Assembly: GCA_039707655.1 (NCBI GenBank)
Contig: CM077674.1
Span: 238,367,904-238,431,903, forward strand
From: Elymus sibiricus
Taxonomy: Eukaryota > Streptophyta > Magnoliopsida > Poales > Poaceae
Reading direction: 5' to 3'
DNA: 64,000 nt
Shown: in pieces, positions 10,361 through 21,570 of the stretch
Numbering within the stretch: position 1 is the stretch's first letter
How the letters are laid out: every line of letters starts with the position of its first letter
Program-made: the position numbers and the translations under genes
Notes under the pieces: model-generated
Told to the model about the DNA's origin: nothing
Databases searched by the model: none
The model's input: only the letters and a program-made list of their open reading frames with translations

Positions 10361-12033
10361 TGATGTCTACTATGCAACCTTTCTTCTTGTAGACTCTGTT
10401 GGGCCCCCAAGCGCAGGGTTTTGTAGGACAGTAGCAAATTTTCCCTCAAGTGGATGACCTAAGGTTTATCAATCCGTGGGAGGCATAGGATGAAGATAGT
10501 CTCTCTCAAACAACCCTACAACCAAATACAAGAAATCTCTTGTGTCCCCAACACGCCCAATACAATGGTAAATTGTATAGGTGCACTAGTTCGGCGAAGA
10601 GATGGTGATACAAGTGTAGTATGGATAGTAGATATAGGTTTGTAATATGAAAATATAAAAACAACAAGGTAATAAATGAAGAGTAAACGTGACTGAAAAT
10701 AGTATTTCAATGCTTGGAAACAAGGCCTAGGGTTCATGCTTTCACTAGTGCGATCTCCCAACAATGTTGACATAGTTGAATCATATGTAAATCCCTCATG
10801 TGCGACAAAGATTTCACTCCAAAGTCACTTATAGCGAAGAACAAACGAAGAAATTGTTGAAGGATATGAAACCACCTCAAAGTTATCCTTCTCGATCAAT
10901 CTTATGAACCATCACCAATAGTTGTCACGAACGGCCCTAGATTTCGTACTAGAATAACACCTTAAGATACACATCAACCAAAACCCTAATGTCACTTAGA
11001 TACTCCAACGTCACCTCAAGTACCCATGGGTTTGATTATACAATATGCATCACACAATCTCAGATTTATCTATTCAACCCAACACAAAGAACTTCAAAGA
11101 GTGCCCCAAAATTTCTATCAGAAAGTCAAGACAAAAACATGTGCCAACCCTTATGCATAGACCCGCAAGGTCATGGAACCCACAGGTCGATCACCAAAAC
11201 ATACATCAAGTGACTCGAGTGAATATCCCATTGTCACTACAGATATCAAAATGCAAGACATACATCAAGTGTTCTCAAATCCTTAAAGACTTAATCCGAT
11301 AACAAACTTCAAAGGAAAAACTCAGTTCATCACAAGAAGATAGAGAGGGAAAAAACTCCATATGATTCATCTATATCAACAAAGCTCACGATACATCAAG
11401 ACTGTGCCATCTCAAGAACACGAGAGAGAGAGAGAGAGATTTAACACATAGCTACTGGTACATCCCCCCAGCCCCGAGGGAGAACTACTCCCTCCTCATC
11501 ATGGAGACCTCCCGGAGGATGATGATGGCCTCCGGTAATGGGTTCCCCCTTCGGCGAAGTGCCGAAGAAGGCCTCCAGATGGGATCTCTCGAGAACAGAA
11601 ACTTTTCGCGGTGTAAAAACTCATCTAGGTTAACTTTCGGGGGTTTATGAATTTATAGAAGTTTTCAGCGTTGGAATCATGCGAAGATGGGCCACATGGG
11701 GCCCACGAGGTACCAGGGCGTGCCAGGGGGTGGCACGCCCATGTGCCTCATGGGGGCCCCTGTGGCTCTTCTGTTGACTCCCCGAAGCTTCCTGGGTCCA
11801 TTTCCTTCCAGAAAAAATGTCAAAAAGTTTCCCTGCATTTGGACTTCATTTGATATGGATTTTTTGGAAAACCAAAAACAAGCAGAAAACATCAACTGAC
11901 ACTAGGCACTAGGTCAATATGTTAGTCCATGAAAATCATATAAAATCCATATAGAAGTGCACCAAATCATACAAAACTATAATAAACATGGCATGAATGC
12001 TTCATAAATTATTGATACGTTGCAGACGTATCA
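10361..12033 (-). mobile_element. Solo LTR of a Gypsy-type element (TGATACGTCT family)
   Basis: The segment is flanked by the 5-base duplication GTATG (10356-10360 and 12034-12038). In minus-strand sense it begins TGATACGTCTGCAACG and ends with TAGACATCA, giving TG...CA ends. The LTR start and several internal words (CCTATTGACC/CTAGTGCC...) resemble the LTRs of Gypsy-1 and Gypsy-2 in this window. No PBS, coding sequence or second LTR is present, so this is a solo LTR left by recombination between two LTRs. It contains a short (AG)n run near 11421-11440. Confidence 0.9.
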
Positions 12034-12038
12034 GTATG

Positions 12039-12316
12039 CAACCAATAAAACCTTGACAAATTAGAATAGGCACCTTGATGGGTGAATAGGATAGGCCATC
12101 TGCCTTTGACACCTTGAGCTCAGAAAAGTCCTTAGGATCATATTTTGAACACAAATCTGTAGGTGGGGAGCGTGAGGGTTCCATTGCATCCAAAATGGAA
12201 CTCGGTCCCTTGATGCCAAGTTTGTTAGCCATTGCACTGTTCTGCAATATTCTTCTGATGTGTGCATTCTCATATTTGTTGTGATCATGTTCAATATCTG
12301 GGATGCATGAAAACAT
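12039..12316 (-). pseudogene. CACTA-2 candidate exon upstream of solo LTR
   Basis: The minus-strand frame has a moderately conserved look, with NAHIRRILQNSAMANKLGI followed by PSSILDAMEPSRSPP. The solo LTR interrupts it at 12034. Its continuation lies at 10258-10355, where the sequence resumes on the far side of the LTR. I recognise no domain. Position and strand fit the TNPA-type gene of CACTA-2, upstream of the proline-rich exon. The actual first exon and transposase gene of the element are not seen. Confidence 0.35.
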
Positions 12317-12474
12317 AAATAGTAGTGAGATTATCTTTGTAAGGCATAGGATATTCTAATACAATAGGGGGTCCTTGTAAATCCTTGTGTGCTAACTCTG
12401 GAATTCTGATGGGAGAGCCCATGTGTGGTGAAATTTTGTGCGTACATTAATATAATCTGGCATTACTACTAAAA

Positions 12475-13065
12475 AAATAGGCTCCCTATTGGGAGCTCCA
12501 GAAGTAATGATAGTTTCGCAGATGATGGGTTCGAAATATAATGTATACTAAGTTTATTGCCAAACATGATGACGACATCGCACAAAGAATACTAATCCCT
12601 CATGTCGCTATATGTGGCGCACATGCATTTCAAAACTCACGTAGTAACATTAGCTGACCAATTAAATGTGTCTCCATTTTATAATATCTGTATCTGCATC
12701 GTATCATATACAAATTTGAATAACGAAGCTTTGGAATTATGAGTGGCATTTAGTTTAGCTTGAAGGATGGAGTGCTGCTAGTACGACACAAAGCATCTAC
12801 ACAGATCAAAGTGTAGATAAAAGGGTAAACCATAAGCATCAAAAATAAATCAAGAAATTGGAACTGGCTGGAAAATATGGCATTGTATTGCCAACTAAAA
12901 TAGAAAGCCTTTCGATCCCCTACATGCTATCTCTATTCAACTGAAGGCGCACTATTGTTACTATCAGTCTATTCTGGCCACACAGCTCCCAGCATTTACT
13001 GGATATTATGGCAGACCAACTCGAAGTGCTGAAAGCATCTAGCAGAAGTGATCCAATAGAACACT
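12475..13065 (+). repeat. Truncated first unit of the promoter-exon tandem array, left of CACTA-4
   Basis: At 12475 the sequence reads TACTACTAAAAAAATAGGCTCCC after CAT, which looks like a CACTA end with its first base changed. From about 12577 the sequence matches the repeat units found again at 27728-30120, including GTGTAGATAAAAGGG near 12818 and an ATG at 13008. The unit is cut at 13065 by the CACTA-4 insertion, and its remainder resumes at 27731. Confidence 0.7.
13008..13065 (+). pseudogene. Array copy 0: short ORF split by CACTA-4
   Basis: The frame begins MADQLEVLKASSRSDPIEH and is interrupted at 13065. If the CACTA and one copy of the ACT duplication are ignored, the same frame continues at 27731 with SADVPAPLPDKEHTVL and then a Lys/Glu/Leu-rich, probably helical stretch. 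It remains open longer than in any other copy, to about 27981. I recognise no domain. This copy probably resembles the parent exon best. Confidence 0.5.
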
Positions 13066-13084
13066 CACAACTGCAGGAATGCCT

Positions 13085-13325
13085 AGCAATGGCGGGCTAG
13101 CCTCTTTTGGCCGCCCGCCACTGACCTCCTGCCACTGCTAAACTGTCACCCGCCTGCCAGTGGTAGGAGCTTAGCTGTGGCGGGCGATGCTTCCCGTCCA
13201 CCAATGTTACCCTTCTCATAACAGTGGCGGGCGGAGACACCAATGGCGGGCACCGCGGGGCGCTCGCCACTGCCAGCTGTGGTACCTACGGCGGGTCCTT
13301 ATTATCGCCCGCCACTGATGGCGGC
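13085..13325. repeat. CACTA-4 left subterminal repeats (GGCGGGC)
   Basis: About ten copies of AGTGGCGGGC or its complement GCCCGCCACT in 240 bases, for example at 13088, 13113, 13177, 13224 and 13303. They form many short inverted pairs. They mirror the repeats at the other end of the same element. Confidence 0.85.
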
Positions 13326-13581
13326 ACCAGGTTATAATAAGAAACGTTACCATGGTAGCATATATTATGCTGCCACAACAGCGTTAGCTGATGCAAATAG
13401 AGAACCGTTCCCAATAAATGCAAGCAAATCAGGAATGAAACTAGCGATAATAACTCATAATAAAGAACGAGTAACACAAAATACATCATCATCAAATATA
13501 GTCTGTTGATCAAGTTAAACAACATAGTGCATGACACCAAATAAGTTAAGTCACAGTTTCACTTGTGCCTGCTCCAAGTAG

Positions 13582-14265
13582 CTAGGTTTGGCTCTTTTGT
13601 TGGTTGGACTCATCTTCTTCTCTGTTATTATAGAATAGGCCGAATGATGCGCGGACCTCCTTGTTTATGATAGTCGCGAACTTGAGTTGGAGGTCTTCGA
13701 GCACTAAACCAGGTTCAGCGGGATTGTTTTGTACTTCTTGACCCCATTTGAGGATTTTATCATGGTTCTTTAACATTTTTGTGGACCTCATGAATTCTTC
13801 CATGTGAATATAGACGTAGAAGCCACAAGACAGACTAGTCCGCGGTTGCTGCATACAAGATAGAGTGGTCCATTTGAAGGCAATCATTTTCTTTCCACTT
13901 CCTTTGTAGTTTTTTCAATCGTGTGGCCTCCTGTAGTAGTCCAATCAAAAAGACAATCATCAAGAAGGTCCCACACGAGGGACCAGCCTTTACCCGGGCT
14001 CTTCATGGAATCCAGCAAGTAACAATTGCACCTTTACGGTCTTAGCACAAGGAGAACCCAATGGTTGCTGCGCAAAATAGAATAAACATACCACGATCAT
14101 GAGAAAGTAATAAATTGTGAGACGTGAAAACATATATGAAGGAAAAAAGGTAGAAAAATGAAAGCGTGAACCTAGAGAAGGACGTACGTACATGGGTCGG
14201 TACGGCACAAGGAGGAAGTTTTTAAGCTTGTTCTGTTGCATGTAATACAGAAGGTAGTTCTTCAT
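13582..14265 (-). pseudogene. Ulp1-like cysteine protease (C48) remnant of CACTA-4
   Basis: Two minus-strand frames (14265-13990 and 13887-13582) carry parts of a Ulp1/SENP-like peptidase of the kind found in plant CACTA and Mutator elements. The upstream piece has FLLVPYRP, where family members have the Tyr/Trp-rich strand with the catalytic His. Between the pieces, the spliced or shifted sequence reads LDSMKSPGKGW, matching the catalytic Asp region. The downstream piece has QQPRTSLSCGFYV, where the Gln and the nucleophile Cys of the family lie. Ulp1 proteins remove SUMO-like modifiers; the role in transposons is not established. The His position is not convincingly kept and the frames are broken, so activity is unlikely. 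Confidence 0.55.
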
Positions 14266-14298
14266 GCACCGCCTCCCTTCCTCATTTTTTAGGTTTTC

Positions 14299-14829
14299 CT
14301 AGTTCATGACATAAGGGCCAGCTATGGCTACATTGGAAATATGCTTGCTTCTTACCTCTGTGGATTGAAAAAGCACCCATAGCCTCATTAGGCAATTTTC
14401 AAGACTATAGAATCTGAACATATAGAAGATCTCTTTGAAATCTATATATAGTTTGTCCCCACTGAATTTTTCAAAGAAAGTATATCCCTTTGGCACCTTC
14501 GCAGTGTAATGTGTTGGGTTAACGATGGATCCTTGCTTCTTATTGGCTACCTCTGAATCCACAATTTTGTCATGTAGAATCTTCATCTCAATTGTAAGGT
14601 TCTCATAGACTTTGTCTGGTAGCATTCTCTTACCCGAGACATAGTCAGGTGCTTTTGTATTGTCACCACATTGTTCATATTCCAAGGACTTCTTTAGTGC
14701 CTTCTTTACTGGTGGTCTACCATTTCCACATGGGGTGGCAGAAGTTCTTCCCTTAGTTAGGTGCCTTTTACCCTTTTTCACCGGTTCGACAGAACTGGGC
14801 GGACATGAAATCGCTTGTTGGGCCACCAC
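14299..14829 (-). pseudogene. CACTA-4 transposon protein, segment upstream of Ulp1-like domain
   Basis: A 176-residue frame with a basic N-terminal region (VKKGKRHLTKGR, VKKALKKSLEYEQ). It is followed by YTFFEKFSGDKLYIDFKEIF and then FYSLENCLMRLWVLFQS, a phrase usual just before the peptidase domain in these plant transposon proteins. It ends at a splice-like or frame break before 14265, where the peptidase remnant starts. No catalytic residue lies here. Its order and strand fit one large product running from 17710 down to 13582. Confidence 0.5.
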
Positions 14830-14986
14830 ATTCTTTAGTGTTGTTGGAGTAAACTTTGGTTTTTTGCAAGGTTATGTCTCGAGATTGGCTGGCGGCATCT
14901 CCTCATCAGCAACATAATTGGGATTTTGTGATTCTTCAAGCATGTGCTCTGCCTGCCCATCCATAGTCGATAGGGGTTGCAAAGAC

Positions 14987-15482
14987 CTAGAGGAGATCGT
15001 CTAGGTGGCGGTCCAATGCCATGGATGTTTGAAGATGGGATGGTGATGCAATGCCGGGGATGGTAGGAGATGGTGATGGTGCTGTAATGCCAGGGATGGT
15101 CAGAGACGGTGTTCTGTTTGGGGATGGCTTGTCCGTCCTGATATGCATTGCAGGCCACTTGAGGTAACCAGCAAAGCATTCCGAAAGCGCCTGCGGCTCA
15201 TCACCCTCTTCCATTATGTTTTGTGGCAGAATCAAATTCTGGTACTGTGGGTACACCCTAAGCAAACTAACCTTCCGCACATTCTCATCTAATTTGGTGT
15301 TGTGCATGACATTTTCGGAGAAGACTCTGGCTTTTGCAACCTCCAAGGATTTCTTGTTCTTCCAACGAATGTGGTGACCCACCATGACCATCCATGACAT
15401 TACAGACCGAGGGGCTTCTGATCTTTGTGGGAGCAAGGGGTGGCGACGTACTCGTATCCACCGTTTCTGGCAAATCTATCAA
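14987..15482 (-). pseudogene. CACTA-4 transposon protein, DUF8039-like segment
   Basis: Overlapping minus-strand frames (15482-15285 and 15436-14987). The downstream one has NVMHNTKLDENVRKVSLLRV followed by ILPQNIMEEGDEPQALSECF and GYLKWPAMHI, a conserved stretch that I associate with the DUF8039-type region of plant transposon proteins with Ulp1 domains. A low-complexity repeat based on PTIPGI follows, encoded by tandem GGGATGGT words at 15030-15110. The frame change near 15400 shows decay. Confidence 0.5.
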
Positions 15483-15987
15483 CCAGTTAGACTGAATATG
15501 CTTTTGAACCTCTGCCAGAAAATCAGGTAAGGTTTCCTTTAACCTTCCGTTGACTAGCTGATCTATTTTATCTTTGTCCCTTTTTTATTTTTTGCCTTCG
15601 TCATCCTTTTCTTGGAGGGATAGTTGACATCCCAGAAAGTAATGCCGGCGCCGAGCTTACGGCCTCTTGTGGAATCTCTCTTCCTTTGGAGGGCATATAG
15701 AATTGGGTAGGATGACCACCTTGGGGCATCCGGTGACTCTGCAGAGGTTAATGTAAAATTACCCTACATGAAGAAACTAATATCATTTAGAAACTACTCT
15801 CCTAAACATATACAAGAGTATGATGGAAGGTGGTTGTATAGGGTAATTGCGTACCACTCTTTCCGCCGCCTTCACCATGTTAGGGTCCTCGAAGTAGTAG
15901 AGTCTGGTTTCTTTATTAAGCACCGCTAGGGATCAAAAATATTTCTTGGCGTCGGTTGACCTTGTGAAGGAAACATAGCATCATGTT

Positions 15988-16824
15988 TGTCGGTGTACTA
16001 AAGTAGGGGTCCTTTAGTACCCCGTACTTGTGCGCGGATAGTTGCAGCCATCTCCGTGGCAAGGCTTGCCGAGGGACAACTGTAACCAAATCCAAGACTA
16101 GTCAACAAGGCGTTTGAGCCAAAGGATAAAGCACCGAAGATCAGAAGCAAGGCCCCGGCAAGATTCTTGCCGGGATGACTAACTAAAGCCCGACAAGGTT
16201 CTTGCCCGGCAAGAATCCTTGCCACGGCAAGGCAAGGCTATGAATGACTAGCTAAGGCCCGGCAAGGTTCTTGCCCAGCAAGAACCCTTGCCACGGCAAG
16301 GCTATGTTATTATATTACCGCTCCAGTGTGGCTGCCAGCATGGCACTCTGGACCCTTCTCCAGGCATGCGTGGCAGTACACTGTGCCTAGCGATACAGAT
16401 GGGATGGGTACTTTTTCCATCCCCAAGATGATATGGACACCTAACGGGACACCTCCACTGGGCATTAAATACTCTTGTCCCATGCCATCAGAAGTAGGTA
16501 TGGTGATTCACCATAGTAATGATGGCTCTACTGTAGCAACTTTCCACCTCTCTGCTTCACTATTTTGCCACTGTTGGTGACCCCTTTGTGAGTATAAAAG
16601 GAGGCCCAATGGCAACTGTGAAGGGGGGTTAGACACTCGACACTCCGGCCCAGTATTGCATGTTGCTGCTGTTTACTGTAGCATTCCTGAGCCAGAGTTC
16701 AAACACGGATAATACACCAAAGCAGGAGTAGGGTTTTACGCATCTGTGCGGCCCGAATTTGGGTAAACTCCCCATGTGCTTGTCGTTAGATCTGCTCTTT
16801 GCATGATCCTTCCCCCTGCCGAAC
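15988..16824 (+). mobile_element. Solo-LTR-like insertion inside CACTA-4 gene
   Basis: The left end reads TGTCGGTGTACTAAAGTAGGGG, a common LTR start in Triticeae. A TATA box (GTATAAAAGGAGG) lies at about 16592. Downstream comes the AGCAGGAGTAGGGTTTTACG...GGCCCGAATTTGGGTAAAC block typical of R/U5 in this LTR group. The right end near CCTGCCGAAC at 16824 is approximate, with no clean CA end. I found no matching 5-base duplication (left flank ATGTT), so this may be a solo LTR with decayed borders. It splits the Ptta-type frame from the DUF8039-like frame of CACTA-4. Confidence 0.55.
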
Positions 16825-17300
16825 GTAAAGGGATCTTTTGCTGGTCCCATAGGTGATCGAGGATTTGTTCCCCGACAATGTTTATCCCAGATTGGCTTCT
16901 TCCCTTCATAACCACATGTGCCTTGATTGTGGTTCCCTACCATTTTGCTTCGGAGCTTCGCAAACTTCTGTTTGGCTTCTTTGTATTCATCTGAGTCTCG
17001 ATAATCAAGGAACTCCTTCCATTCCTCATCGGTAGTACTAGGATATAGATTTTTGACAACCTCTAAATCAAGACCTTTGTCCAGTAGCTTGTTTGCACGA
17101 TATCTATTACTACTTAAGGCCTTAGTGAACACGCGCATGGCATGGATTTCTGGAAGTGCATTGTCTCGATCGTTGAACTTGAAAATATCTCTCATCTTCC
17201 CTAATAGGAGGTTGGAGCAATGTTTGTTTCCAGGGCCCCTTACGGATCTAAGGTTGATGCCACAGTTTTCATGAGCGATGGCACCTTGGACGTTACCCAT
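16825..17300 (-). pseudogene. CACTA-4 Ptta/En-Spm-type protein (TNPA-like) segment
   Basis: A minus-strand frame with WKEFLDYRDSDEYKEAKQK, then FAKLRSKMVGNHNQGTCGY and a GYEGKKPIWDK stretch. This is the signature of the plant Ptta/En/Spm family (TNPA-like DNA-binding partner of CACTA transposase). Upstream it includes NCGINLRSVRGPGNKHC-like sequence, and the ATG at 17300 is a plausible start of an exon. The open frame runs on to 16629, but residues past about 16825 are translated from the inserted LTR. The intact protein would bind the subterminal repeats. Confidence 0.65.
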
Positions 17301-17383
17301 TTCATTGTGTTCTTGATGGGACTAACGGGTCTCCCTTCTTTTTTAATCCGTTTTATTACATAAGTAGCTGTAGGCACCTTATT

Positions 17384-17710
17384 CTATGACCGATGCTTCT
17401 GCGGCTGAATTTTCAAATTAGTTTCTGCACCATTCAGGTCTCCTTCCTCTTCCTCACCATCCAACTCTTCCTCGAACTGTTGGCCATCGACTTGAATATC
17501 ATTGTCAAAATATTCTTCCCCATCTTGCACTTCCTCTTCAGCACCATCTGATTCTTCTTCCACATGTAGCCCTCCATCTGTAGCATGATCGGTCATCTCC
17601 TGCAACTCATAAGCATAATCAACAGGAGCGGTGACCTCATTGCATGCCCGATTTGACTCATCCTGTTGGGAAACCGAAGCCTCACTCCGAGACCATGTAT
17701 TTCTTGCCAT
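17384..17710 (-). pseudogene. CACTA-4 protein, acidic N-terminal exon
   Basis: A 108-residue frame starting MARNTWSRSEASV, with very acidic Glu/Asp-rich runs (EEEVQDGEEYFDND and ELDGEEEEGD). It lies just upstream, on the same strand, of the Ptta-type segment, and CTGCAAATAAAGAT-type AT-rich sequence precedes it. Acidic leaders of this kind are usual in TNPA-like proteins. The ATG at 17710 is the first in frame after upstream stops. Whether it is spliced or directly continuous with 17300 was not resolved; an 80-base gap with a frame change separates them. Confidence 0.5.
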
Positions 17711-17814
17711 CTTTTATCTGCAAAATAAAGATTGCATCAGTAATGAGTACAAAAATAATTCAAAATCATAATTTATATAAATAATTGGAAATATGAGTGC
17801 TAAAAAAGAGACAT

Positions 17815-18130
17815 ATTAACTGCGATGAAATTCACCACCGGCCTTCACCATTTATCAAAAAAATCGGCATAAACTTTGCTAAAAATTGGACGTATTGAGT
17901 GCCAAAAATTTGACGAAATGGAAGTGTATCAAAATTTCGTCAAAACTTTGGCACTTTTTTCTATTCCCTCTAAATGAACACAACAAACCATAATGAAATT
18001 CACCACTAGCCTTCACCTTTTATCAAAAAAATGGCATAACCTTTATTTAAAATTGTGGACGTATTGAGTGCCAGAAATTTGACAAAATGAGAGTGAATCA
18101 ACATTTCGTCAAAACTTTGGCACTCTTATT
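17815..18130. repeat. Two direct repeats of about 170 bp, each with a hairpin
   Basis: The block at 17820-17955 is repeated at about 17990-18125 (shared CACC...CCTTCACC..TTTATCAAAAAAA and GACGTATTGAGTGCC). Within each copy an inverted pair lies about 14 bases apart: arms 17898-17919/17933-17955 and 18067-18088/18102-18124, built on AGTGCCA and TTTGACGAAAT. They lie upstream of the minus-strand CACTA-4 gene. Confidence 0.75.
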
Positions 18131-18519
18131 CGAAACTAGAAGTGGCAACTCTATCGTAGTCATCCATCTAACAACACCGCATGAACACAAACATAGCACA
18201 AGCAATGAATTGAAATCATTTCAAATCAATGAACATATTTAGCAAAAGAAATGAATTCAAATAACCAAGGGCAGCTGTGTCTAGATGCCCGAGGAGCCAT
18301 TGGTGTGCAGGCTGAGGCACCATTGGATGGTACGTAGGTGCAGCTGGCCGGCCGTACGTTGGTTGGTGGGGCCGAAGGCATGCCGATGGATGGGTCGTGG
18401 AGATGTCTGGCTGTCCGTTGGTGGCCGCGAAGGCGCGCCAGTGGAGGGGGTCAGCGGAGATGGCCGAGGAGCAAAGGGCGGCCAAGGGCGCGCGGGCCGT
18501 CATTCGGTGGATGGGGCAG
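18131..18519. other. CACTA-4 upstream region, no clear gene
   Basis: GC-rich from about 18290. Several overlapping frames exist on both strands with no recognised domain. It is the left half of the Angela target and continues at 27114; on the minus strand it would be promoter or leader of the CACTA-4 gene. Confidence 0.4.
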
Positions 18520-20298
18520 TGTTGGAAATATGCCCCAGAGGCAATAATAAAATGGTTATTATTATATTTCCTTGATAATGATAATTGTCTATTGTTCATG
18601 CTATAATTGTATTAACTGGAAACCGTAATACATGTGTGAATACATAGACCACACCATGTCCCTAGTGAGCCTCTAGTTGACTAGCTCGTTGATCAATAGA
18701 TGGTTATGGTTTCCTAACCATGGACATTGGATGTCGTTGATAACGGGATCACATCATTAGGAGAATGATGTGATGGACAAGACCCAATCCTAAGCATAGC
18801 ACCAGATCGTCTAGTTCATCTGCTACAGCTTTTCTAATGTCAAGTATCTTTTCCTTAGACCATGAGATTGTGCAACTCCTGGATACTGTAGGAATGCTTT
18901 GGGTGTATCAAACGTCACAACGTAACTGGGTGACTATAAAGGTGCACTACAGGTATCTCCAAAAGTGTCTGTTGGGTTGGCACGAATCGAGACTGGGATT
19001 TGTCACTCCGTGTGATGGAGAGGTATCTCTGGGCCCACTCGGTAATACATCATCGTAATAAGCTTGCAAGCATTGTGGCTAAGGAGTTAGTCACGGGATC
19101 ATGTGTTACGGAATGAGTAAAGAGACTTGCCGGTAACGAGATTGAACTAGGTATGGAGATACCGACGATCGAATCTCGGGCAAGTAACATACCGACGGAC
19201 AAAGGGAATTGTATACGGGATTGATTGAATCCCCGACATCATGGTTCATCCGATATGATCATCGTGGAATATGTGGGAGCCAATATGGGTATCCAGATCC
19301 CGCTATTGGTTATTGGCCGGAGAGGTGTCTCGGTCATGTCTGCATGATTCCCGAACCCGTAGGGTCTACACACTTAAGGTTCGGTGATGCTAGAGTAGTA
19401 ATGGGAAACGTATGTGGTTACCGAAGGTTGTTCGGAGTCCCGGATGAGATCCCGGACATGATGAGGAACTCCAGAATGGTCCGGAGGTGAAGATTGATAT
19501 GTTGGACGAAGGGTATCAGAGTTCGGAAGTGTTCCGGAGAGCACTGGGGATTCGTCGGAAGACCGAAAGGGGTTTTGGGAGGCCCCGACAAGTGTTGGGG
19601 GGCCTCATGGGCCAAGGGGGGAAGGCAAACCAGCCCACTAAGGGATGGTGCGCCCCACACACCCCTTCCCATGTTACCAGGAGGGTTGGGGCGCCCCCCT
19701 AGGGTTCCCCCCACCTGACTTGGGGGGCAAGTCACCCTAGGGGGAGATCCCATCTGGTGGCCGCCGCCCCCCTAGGGGAAACCCTAGGGCACCCCTCCTC
19801 CTCCCTTTCCCCTATATAAAGAGAGGTAGAGAGAGGGCAGCCGCACCCCTATATGCCGTGGTGCTGCTCCTCCTCTCCCTCGTGATTCTTCTCCACCACG
19901 TAGTGCTTAGCGAAGCTCTGCAGAAATTCCTCCTCCTCCCTTGGTGCTTGGCGAAGCCCTGCTGGAGAACCACGAGCTCCATCGACACCACGCCGCCGTG
20001 CTGCCGGAGCTCTCCCTCTACTTCTCCTCCCCCCTTGCTAGATCAAGAAGGAGGAGACGTCCCCGGGCTGTACGTGTGTTGAACGCGGAGGTGCCGTCCG
20101 TTCGGCACTTGGATCGGATCTTCCGTGATTTGAATCGCCGCGAGTACGACTCCATCAGCCGCATTCTAGTAATGCTTCCGCTTAGTGATCTTCAAGGGTA
20201 TGAAGATCCACTCCTCTCTCTCTCATTGCTAGTCTCTCCATAGATTTATCTTGGTGAAGCGTAGGAATTTTTTTGAATTCTTGCTATGATCCCCAACA
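18520..20298 (+). repeat. Angela-type 5' LTR
   Basis: TG...CA bounded, 1779 bases. The TATA box TATATAAA is at 19813-19820, before the CT-rich start of R. Pairs with the 3' LTR at 25332-27108. Short open frames inside it are fortuitous. Confidence 0.95.
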
Positions 20299-20299
20299 G

Positions 20300-20312
20300 T
20301 GGTATCAGAGCC
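20300..20312 (+). promoter_or_regulatory. Angela primer binding site
   Basis: TGGTATCAGAGCC lies one base after the 5' LTR. It is complementary to the 3' end of plant initiator methionine tRNA, the usual Copia primer. Confidence 0.95.
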
Positions 20313-21570
20313 CTGTCTATGCGTAGATTCTATGCACGAGTAGAACACAAATAGTTGTGGGCGATGATTTGTTCAATTTGCTTGCCGTTACTAGTCTTAT
20401 CTTGATTTGGCGGTATTGTGGGATGAAGCGGCCCGGACCGACTTTACACGTATGCTTACGTGAGACTGGTTCCACCGCCTGACATGCACTTGTTGCATAA
20501 GGTGGCTAGTGGGTGTCTGTCTCTCCCACTCTAGTCGGATCGAATTCGATGAAGAGGGTCCTTATGAAGGGTAAATAGCAATTGGCATATCAACGTTGTG
20601 GCTTTTGCGTAGGTAAGAAACGTTCTTACTAGAAACCCATAGCAGCCACGTAAAAACATGCAACAACAAATTAGAGGATGTCTAACTTGTTTTTGCAGGG
20701 TATGCTTGTGATGTATGGCCAAAAGAATGTGATGTGATATATGTGATGTATGAGATGATCGTGTTCTTGTAATAGGATTCACGACTTGCATGTCGATGAG
20801 TACGGCAACCGGCAGGAGCCATAGGAGTTGTCTTAATTTATTGTATGACCTACGTGTCAATCTTAAATGCCATGTAATTACTTTACTTTATTGCTAACCG
20901 TTAGCCATAGTAGTAGAAGTAATAGTTGGCGAGACAACTTCATGATGACACGATGATGGAGATCATGGTGTCATGCCGGTGACGATGGTGATCATGCCGG
21001 TGCCTCGAAGATGGAGATCAAAAGGCGCAAGATGGTATTGGCCATATCATGTCACTTTATGATTTGCATGTGATGTTTATCATGTTTACATCTTATTTGC
21101 TTAGAACAGCGGTAGCATAAATAAGATGATCCCTCACTAAAATTTCAAGAATTGTGTTCCCCCTAAGTGTGCACCGTTGCGAAGGATCATTGTTTCGAAG
21201 CATCACGTGATGATCGGGTGTGATAGACTCTAACGTTCGCATACAATGGGTGTAAGACAGATTTACACACGCAAAACACTTAGGTTGACTTGACGAGCCT
21301 AGCATGTACAGACATGGCCTCGGAACACGAGAGACCGAAAGGTCGAACATGAGTCATATAGTGGATACAATCAACATGGAGATGTTCACCATTGATGACT
21401 AGTTCGTCTCACGTGATGATCGGACACGGCCTAGTCGATATGGATCATGTATCACTTAGATGACTAGAGGGATGTCTATATGAGTGGGAGTTCATTATTA
21501 ATTTGATTAAGTGAACTTAATTATCATGAACATAGTCTAAGTGTCTTAGCAAATTTTATGTCGTAGATCA

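Larger units (their letters stand above)
2904..12474 (-). mobile_element. CACTA-2: partial CACTA transposon with nested LINE and solo LTR
   Basis: A CACTA terminus begins at 2904 (CACTACAAAAAAACACTTCC), preceded by CAT at 2901-2903. It is followed by about 1.2 kb of subterminal repeats and then by minus-strand exon-like frames up to about 12316. The opposite terminus is not in this segment. The sequence stops at about 12474, where another CACTA-like start follows CAT. The TIR and GGCC-rich subterminal region resemble the Jorge/Caspar type of wheat CACTA elements from memory; the exact family is not settled. Without the two insertions about 4.7 kb of the element remains. Confidence 0.7.

Noticed and set aside
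19858..20243. Plus-strand frames in the Angela 5' LTR
   Set aside because: Duplicated with changes in the 3' LTR and lying in the R/U5 leader; fortuitous.
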